Below the pieces are notes generated by a model, which had not been told where the DNA came from, made no database searches, and saw only the letters and a program-made list of their open reading frames with translations. A DNA stretch of 10,961 nucleotides from assembly GCA_937920255.1 (NCBI GenBank), contig CALDSL010000124.1:1-10961 (forward strand), given 5' to 3'. This DNA comes from an uncultured Anaerolineaceae bacterium. Its GTDB lineage: Bacteria > Chloroflexota > Anaerolineae > Anaerolineales > Anaerolineaceae. Of this stretch, positions 6,635-10,961 are shown one piece after another. Numbering within the stretch: position 1 is the first letter of the stretch; every line of letters begins with the position of its first letter. The translations under genes and the position numbers were made by a program.

Positions 6635-8455
6635 TCATCCACCTTCCAAAAACCGCAACCGGCGCGGCACATCGCGAAAATCAATCGCGCCGGCGAGATA
6701 GACGCGCGCCATCTTTTTATGGCAGGTCAGGTCGTACTCATCGCGCACGGTGTAGAAAACGCCTTTCGAAAACACCTTCATATACTTGTCAAAATATTCT
6801 TTATTCTCGGGAACCTCAAGGTTGGTCAGCGACACATTTTCACCGTGGATGGAAAACCGCTCGCGTTTCTCCAGCGCAGAGGTATTGATCACCGCTTGCA
6901 CGTGCGGGTCCTCGCCAAAGCGCGCTTTGAACCACTGCGCTAAGATCAGCCCGCTGTAGGCTTCGCGCAGCGCCATCCAATTTGCGCCTTCGCGCACTTC
7001 CTTTTTCACCACCGGCAGTACCACTTCTTTAAACACCTCCGCGCAGATCAGGTCGGCCGAGCTTTGCGGCACGGGCTGGATGCCAAGGGATGCCGGGGCA
7101 TAGTCATTCTCGCACAGAACGTTGAGCGTCGCTTCGGCCAGCAATGCCGCCCCGGCAGATTCCTTGATCACTATTTCGCCGGCAACCACCCACACCCGCA
7201 GGAACGGAGAATAATGCAGCGCCGAAGTGCCGTGCCGTTCCACCGCCAGCCGGAACACTTCTTTCCAGAACTGGCGGCCCGTGTCACAGTCGGGATGGAG
7301 CAGGGAGGCGCTCAGGCGTTTCATCATGTAATCGGTTTCAATCATCACATGCCCCAGGTTTGTGCCGGATAAGTATTCCGGCAGCATGCGGTTGCGCTCA
7401 TCGGGGGCAAGGTTCACCCAAATATCGTCATTTTTAGCGATCAGGCCGGTGAGAAAGTGGTCGATCAGGCGCTTCTGCACATCGGGCGTGATCGGCCGGC
7501 CTTGAATGCTCGCCCCCACATCGTCAAAGCCAAACATCAGGTTGGGGAATGCGTCTGCCTTGGGCTTCACCGTAAGCGACCGCATCACCACCGCGTGCGC
7601 TTTGGCGCTCGGGTAGAGCAGATCCTCGCCGGTAGGGATCTGCTCCGGCGCTTTCCACTGCGGATCGGAAAGTTCGAGGGAGGAGGTATGGATTCCCGCC
7701 CCATATAGCTCGAAGATGGCGCGCACTCGCCAGTTTGTCAGGACAGGCAGTCGCGATTGGCCATATAGGGACAGCAACGTTTCCAAGCCCTGATCGCTGC
7801 TTTCCATCACCAGGGTGATATCCTCGCCAAAGATTTCACTGGGGCGAAGGCTTGGGTCATTGGTCAGCGTTCGCAAATGGGTGATGATCGCGTATTCTTC
7901 CTCGGGGGTAAAATGCTTGCGGTCGCCTTCCAGCACCAGCTTCCACCGCCGGCGGCGCGGTTTCTGCTTGACGCCCTGTTCGACGATGATATTGATCAGC
8001 GCCTGGCTGATGTGATAGATCGCTTCCTTGCGGTCCGGCCATTCGGCCACCGGCTTGCCGTTGACCGGGAGAACTTGCAGCCGGGCAAACGGCATCTTGC
8101 GCCAGTCGGGCTGCGTGTTCTCAAAGATGAGCGGGATCACCCGGTTCTTGCCCTCTTCCTGTTTGCGCAGCGCCAGCGGCACTTCGACATCCTGGCAGTA
8201 CTGCGACTGCATAAACCGCTGGGTGACGAACAACAGGATGATGTCGGCGGTGGTTAAACTGTGATGGATGGTTTCTTCCCACACATCGCCCGGCGGGATG
8301 TTACCGTCATACCACGGTTCCACGCGCACATCCCACTGGTAGCGCGCCAGATAGTCGTCGATGGCGGCGCGGTCGGCGTTATCCTTTCGGCTGTAAGAAT
8401 AAAATACCTTCAGGGGCAACGGGTCGCTGCCAGAAGCGAGGCTTTTAATGATCAT
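6635..8455 (-). CDS. TIR-domain protein with EAD-like middle region and large conserved C-terminal domain
   Basis: This 606-residue protein has no signal peptide or membrane segment. Residues 15-140 are a bacterial TIR domain: KVFYSYSRKD (16-25) as first strand and box 1, PPGDVWEETI (54-63) with the probable catalytic Glu at E60 or E61, DIILLFVT (71-78), and an SQYCQDVE stretch (84-91). TIR domains of this kind often cleave NAD+ or make signalling nucleotides in anti-phage defence (family knowledge). Residues 171-233 (WKLVLEGD onward) resemble the small effector-associated domains of conflict-system proteins. Residues 300-593 form a large domain with IWVNLAPDERNR (345-356), FWKEVF and WMALREAYSGLILAQWF (493-509). 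I recall closely similar sequence in large Omnitrophota-type proteins, but no function is known to me. The ATG lies inside the end of the SUMF1-fold gene (11-bp overlap), so the two are coupled. A nucleotide-cleaving effector is likely; enzyme activity is unproven. Confidence 0.9.
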   Translation of the reverse strand: MIIKSLASGSDPLPLKVFYSYSRKDNADRAAIDDYLARYQWDVRVEPWYDGNIPPGDVWEETIHHSLTTADIILLFVTQRFMQSQYCQDVEVPLALRKQEEGKNRVIPLIFENTQPDWRKMPFARLQVLPVNGKPVAEWPDRKEAIYHISQALINIIVEQGVKQKPRRRRWKLVLEGDRKHFTPEEEYAIITHLRTLTNDPSLRPSEIFGEDITLVMESSDQGLETLLSLYGQSRLPVLTNWRVRAIFELYGAGIHTSSLELSDPQWKAPEQIPTGEDLLYPSAKAHAVVMRSLTVKPKADAFPNLMFGFDDVGASIQGRPITPDVQKRLIDHFLTGLIAKNDDIWVNLAPDERNRMLPEYLSGTNLGHVMIETDYMMKRLSASLLHPDCDTGRQFWKEVFRLAVERHGTSALHYSPFLRVWVVAGEIVIKESAGAALLAEATLNVLCENDYAPASLGIQPVPQSSADLICAEVFKEVVLPVVKKEVREGANWMALREAYSGLILAQWFKARFGEDPHVQAVINTSALEKRERFSIHGENVSLTNLEVPENKEYFDKYMKVFSKGVFYTVRDEYDLTCHKKMARVYLAGAIDFRDVPRRLRFLEGG

Positions 8456-9341
8456 CAGGCATTTTCCTTTCTACCGGGTCGGGTTGGCGGCTGAGCGCCA
8501 GCCGCAAACCGATATGATCATAGATGTTCTGCATAGGGGCATCATAGCGGCAAGCGCAGCGGGCATAATCCGCCCCCCACTGCCAGCAGCCGCCGCGCGC
8601 CACCCGCACCGGGTACAATTTTTCCTGCTCGCCGGAAGTAATATCCTGCCCGGATGCTTCCGGGGCGTAGTAATTGTCCCAGCACCATTCCAGCACGTTG
8701 CCCGCCATGTCATACAAGCCGTATCCATTGGAGGGGAAGGCCCCCACCGGGCTGGTAAAACCTGCGTAGAGCGGGTGGCGTGATTGCGGCGTCTCCAAGT
8801 CATACGGCAAGGACGGTTGGCTGCTGTAGTTCGCATCCTGATAAGAAATGGTGTCCCCCCACGGAAACCGCCGGCCGCTCAGCCCGCCCCTGGCCGCCTT
8901 TTCCCATTCCGCCTCGGTCGGCAGCCGGTACCCGCAGGTTTCCCAGTCGACCGCGTCGGCAGCCAGCCGCAGCCGGCCAGCGCGGTACACTGCGCTGCGC
9001 GCCTGATCGGTAAAGTAGACCGGCTTCAGCCCATCCATCTCGCTCCTGGCATTGCACCACTTGACCGCGTCATACCAGTAGATGGAATGAATCGGATGGT
9101 CGCCGGCTTTGCTCATGCCCTCGCTGTCAAAGTCGTAGCCATGCTGTACGGCCCAACCCAGCACATGCTCCCATTCAGCCGCGGTGACCAGATATTTGGA
9201 AAGGAAAAACGGGCTCACAAACACTTCGTGAGCGGGCAGGTCGGATGGAACGCCGTCACCGGACGTATCGCCCATCCAAAATACACCCGCGGGAATATAC
9301 GCGAAACGCTCCGCCAGCAGGAAGGGTGTGGGATCAGTCAC
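8445..9341 (-). CDS. FGE-sulfatase/SUMF1-domain protein (probably non-catalytic), partner of the TIR protein
   Basis: This 298-residue protein is almost entirely one formylglycine-generating-enzyme/SUMF1 domain. Diagnostic segments are YIPAGVFWMGD (15-25), YRLPTEAEWEKAARGG (138-153), FPWGD (159-163), GLYDMAGNVLEW (208-219), RGGCW (249-253) and the end IGLRLAL (277-283). The spacing of cysteines after RGGCW (C262, C264) does not match the paired active-site cysteines of true FGEs, so sulfatase activation is unlikely. The C-type-lectin-like fold is often used for ligand recognition, and it is recurrent beside TIR, caspase or STAND effectors in bacterial conflict systems (family knowledge). A sensor or adaptor for the TIR protein is the best inference. 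The frame is open to a TTG at 9371 without a ribosome site; GTG 9341 is preferred because GAGG lies about 10 bases ahead and it begins close to the domain. Neither start is strong. Confidence 0.88.
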   Translation of the reverse strand: MTDPTPFLLAERFAYIPAGVFWMGDTSGDGVPSDLPAHEVFVSPFFLSKYLVTAAEWEHVLGWAVQHGYDFDSEGMSKAGDHPIHSIYWYDAVKWCNARSEMDGLKPVYFTDQARSAVYRAGRLRLAADAVDWETCGYRLPTEAEWEKAARGGLSGRRFPWGDTISYQDANYSSQPSLPYDLETPQSRHPLYAGFTSPVGAFPSNGYGLYDMAGNVLEWCWDNYYAPEASGQDITSGEQEKLYPVRVARGGCWQWGADYARCACRYDAPMQNIYDHIGLRLALSRQPDPVERKMPDDH

Positions 9342-9371
9342 AGGATCTCGACCTCGCCGAGTGTCGCACAA

Positions 9372-9391
9372 CGTTTACCAAACGCTTTGGT
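9372..9391. promoter_or_regulatory. Two overlapping palindromes upstream of the SUMF1/TIR operon
   Basis: CGTTT-ACC-AAACG (9372-9384) and ACCAAA-CGC-TTTGGT (9377-9391) are both perfect and share bases, so only one can form as a hairpin at a time. They lie 31-50 bp before the preferred start at 9341. They could be an operator for a dimeric repressor or a small leader switch. The rest of 9392-9536 shows an A/G-rich run (9420-9444) and several weak -10-like boxes on the minus strand, with no convincing -35. Confidence 0.35.
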
Positions 9392-9536
9392 TTGCGAAAA
9401 TGTGACGGTTTTCTATAGAATTAAAGAGGAGAAAGGGGAAGAAACGTACCGGTATTGCAAATAGATTGTACTCAAAATCCGGCGCGAAACCAACAGGAAA
9501 ATGCCAAAAGCCGGCCGCGTTTAACGGGCCCGATGT

Positions 9537-9566
9537 TTGGCGATATGCCCCATTCCACGTTACAAT
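9537..9566 (+). promoter_or_regulatory. Putative promoter of the DEAD-box helicase gene
   Basis: TTGGCG (9537-9542, four of six -35 bases) and TACAAT (9561-9566, five of six -10 bases) are 18 bp apart. The -10 ends 48 bp before ATG 9615. A TTGGCA at 9569-9574 could be a second -35 but has no good -10 after it. Confidence 0.5.
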
Positions 9567-9614
9567 GGTTGGCATACAAAATGACAAGGACAGACTGTAG
9601 AAAGCCAGAGAACC

Positions 9615-10961
9615 ATGCAAGAACCCAACGCATTCGATAACGACACAACCCCGCAGACACCCGCGGACGCGGCGCAGCAGGAAGTCCTGCCCGAGGCCCG
9701 GCTGGCCGATTTACCCGAAAAGCTGCGCGAGGGCGCGCGGCGCGCCGGCTGGAATGAGCTGCTCCCGGTGCAGGCGCGCGCCATCCCGTATCTCTTCTCG
9801 CAGCGCGATATGATGATCCAGTCGCGCACCGGCAGCGGCAAGACCGGCGCGTATCTGCTGCCCATGCTGGAGATGGTTAACCCGCTTCACAATAACACCC
9901 AGGTGCTGATCCTGGTGCCCACGCGCGAGCTGGCGCTTCAGGTGGCCACCGAAGCCGAGCTGCTGGGACGGGATACCGGCGTGCGCTCCATCGCGGTGTA
10001 CGGCGGGGTGGGCTACCGCGAGCAACTGGATGCCTTCAAAGCCGGGGCGCACATCGTCATCGGCACGCCCGGCCGCATTCTCGACCATCTGCTGCGCCGC
10101 TCGCTCTCGCTCAAAGACCTGCGCTTCCTGATCTTCGACGAGGCCGACCACATGCTCTCGATGGGCTTTTATCCGGATATGCGCCGCGTGCAGGGCTACC
10201 TGCCCGACCATCCCATCAGCACCTACATGTTTTCGGCCACCTTCCCGCCTCAGGTGATGCGCCTGACCAACCAGTTCCTGCGCGATCCGGGTTTTATCAA
10301 CCTGAGCAGCGACCACATCCACGTGACCGAGACCGAGCACCTCTTCTATTCCGTCCCCGGCATGGATAAAGACCGCAGCCTGGTGCGCATCATCGAGGTG
10401 GAAAACCCGCTGTCGGCCATCATCTTCTGCAACACCAAAGTACACGTAGAATACGTGGCCACTGTGCTGCAACGCTTCGGCTATGACGCCGACATGCTCA
10501 CCTCCGACCTGTCGCAGGCGGCGCGCGAGAAGGTGCTGGCGCGCGTGCGCCAGGGCCGGCTGCGCTTTCTGGTGGCCACAGACGTGGCCGCGCGTGGCAT
10601 CGACCTGCCGGAGCTGTCGCACGTGATCCAGTACGAGCCGCCCGAAGACGCCGAGTCCTACATCCACCGCGCGGGGCGCACCGGGCGCGCGGGCGGCAGC
10701 GGCACGGCCATCACCCTGGTCAACGTACTAGAACGCGCCGATCTGCTGCGCATCGCCAAGCGCTTCTCGCTAGAGATCAAAGAACGCCCGCTGCCCAGCG
10801 ACGAGACCGTGCAGCAGGTCGTCTCCGAGCGCATCATCGCGCTGCTGGAATCGGCGCTGCGCGTGCGCGACAACCTCAAGACCGAGCGCATGAAGCGCTT
10901 CCTGCCGCTGGCGCGCAGCCTGGGCGAGAACGACGAAGGCCAGGAACTGCTGGCCATGCTG
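9615..10961 (+). CDS. DEAD-box ATP-dependent RNA helicase (partial, C-terminus beyond window)
   Basis: The frame starts at ATG 9615 and is open to the window edge, giving 449 residues. All DEAD-box helicase motifs are present: Q motif Gln (probably Q53), Walker A SRTGSGKT (70-77), PTRELALQ (102-109), TPGR (151-154), DEAD (175-178), SAT (207-209), and in the second RecA lobe VATDVAARGID (320-330) and HRAGRTGRAG (351-360). The N-terminal 25 residues before the helicase core are short and Ala/Pro/Gln-rich. The region after 375 is helical and charged; an RNA-binding domain of DbpA/CsdA type may follow outside the window. Such enzymes remodel RNA in ribosome assembly, decay or cold adaptation. The ribosome site is weak (AGAG). 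The gene is transcribed away from the SUMF1/TIR operon and is probably not part of it. Confidence 0.95.
   Translation, partial: MQEPNAFDNDTTPQTPADAAQQEVLPEARLADLPEKLREGARRAGWNELLPVQARAIPYLFSQRDMMIQSRTGSGKTGAYLLPMLEMVNPLHNNTQVLILVPTRELALQVATEAELLGRDTGVRSIAVYGGVGYREQLDAFKAGAHIVIGTPGRILDHLLRRSLSLKDLRFLIFDEADHMLSMGFYPDMRRVQGYLPDHPISTYMFSATFPPQVMRLTNQFLRDPGFINLSSDHIHVTETEHLFYSVPGMDKDRSLVRIIEVENPLSAIIFCNTKVHVEYVATVLQRFGYDADMLTSDLSQAAREKVLARVRQGRLRFLVATDVAARGIDLPELSHVIQYEPPEDAESYIHRAGRTGRAGGSGTAITLVNVLERADLLRIAKRFSLEIKERPLPSDETVQQVVSERIIALLESALRVRDNLKTERMKRFLPLARSLGENDEGQELLAML

Noticed and set aside
8445..9341. True sulfatase-activating formylglycine-generating enzyme
   Set aside because: The paired active-site cysteines are not at their expected spacing and there is no sulfatase gene in the window.
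9342..9371. SUMF1-protein start at TTG 9371
   Set aside because: There is no ribosome site before it and TTG is a rare start; GTG 9341 lies closer to the domain start.
9711..10667. 318-codon open frame on the minus strand
   Set aside because: It is antisense to the DEAD-box helicase, which carries every helicase motif; the antisense product has no domain features.
1..10961. CRISPR array, tRNA/rRNA, integrase, transposase or att sites
   Set aside because: No regularly spaced direct repeats, tRNA-like cloverleaf, rRNA segment or recombinase motif was seen on either strand.

Overview
The window is GC-rich DNA packed with bacterial genes. It probably comes from a Chloroflexota genome, Anaerolineae-like, but that is inference. 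The grounds are LiaS/LiaR-type two-component genes, a lipoprotein with a long Thr/Pro-rich linker, a soluble PknB-like kinase fused to a receiver domain, and G/C-tract hairpin repeats between genes. There is no rRNA, tRNA or marker gene to fix the taxon. Eight genes lie on the minus strand; one helicase gene on the plus strand reads away from them at the right end. Both end genes are cut by the window edges.

Right to left, in the direction of minus-strand transcription, the first unit is a probable conflict/defence operon (6635-9341). It holds an FGE-sulfatase/SUMF1-fold protein and, overlapping it by 11 bp, a 606-residue TIR-domain protein. The TIR protein has a small EAD-like middle segment and a large C-terminal domain that I recall only from Omnitrophota/planctomycete-type proteins. 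This is the most interesting part of the window. Next come a LapA-domain membrane protein with a coiled coil (6072-6557) and a lipoprotein with a PsbP/DcrB-like C-terminal domain (5246-5965).

The middle is a signalling block. A membrane histidine kinase (3947-5146) overlaps its NarL/LiaR-type response regulator (3286-3954) by 8 bp, and a clear Rho-independent terminator follows at 3202-3235. Then come a stand-alone CheY-like receiver (2726-3106) and, 18 bp on, a membrane acyltransferase-3 protein (1505-2707). At the left end a serine/threonine kinase continues in frame into a receiver domain about 60% identical by eye to that of the NarL-type regulator, and runs off the window. Three receiver domains, one His kinase and one Ser/Thr kinase therefore sit within about 5 kb on one strand, which suggests cross-talk or paralogous expansion.

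The 269 bp between the acyltransferase and the kinase hold a terminator-like hairpin, a consensus -10 box, and two related hairpin-plus-tail repeats in inverted orientation that resemble a REP/BIME pair. The 273 bp between the SUMF1 gene and the helicase carry a plausible helicase promoter and two overlapping palindromes upstream of the SUMF1/TIR operon. No gene-free stretch exceeds 300 bases.
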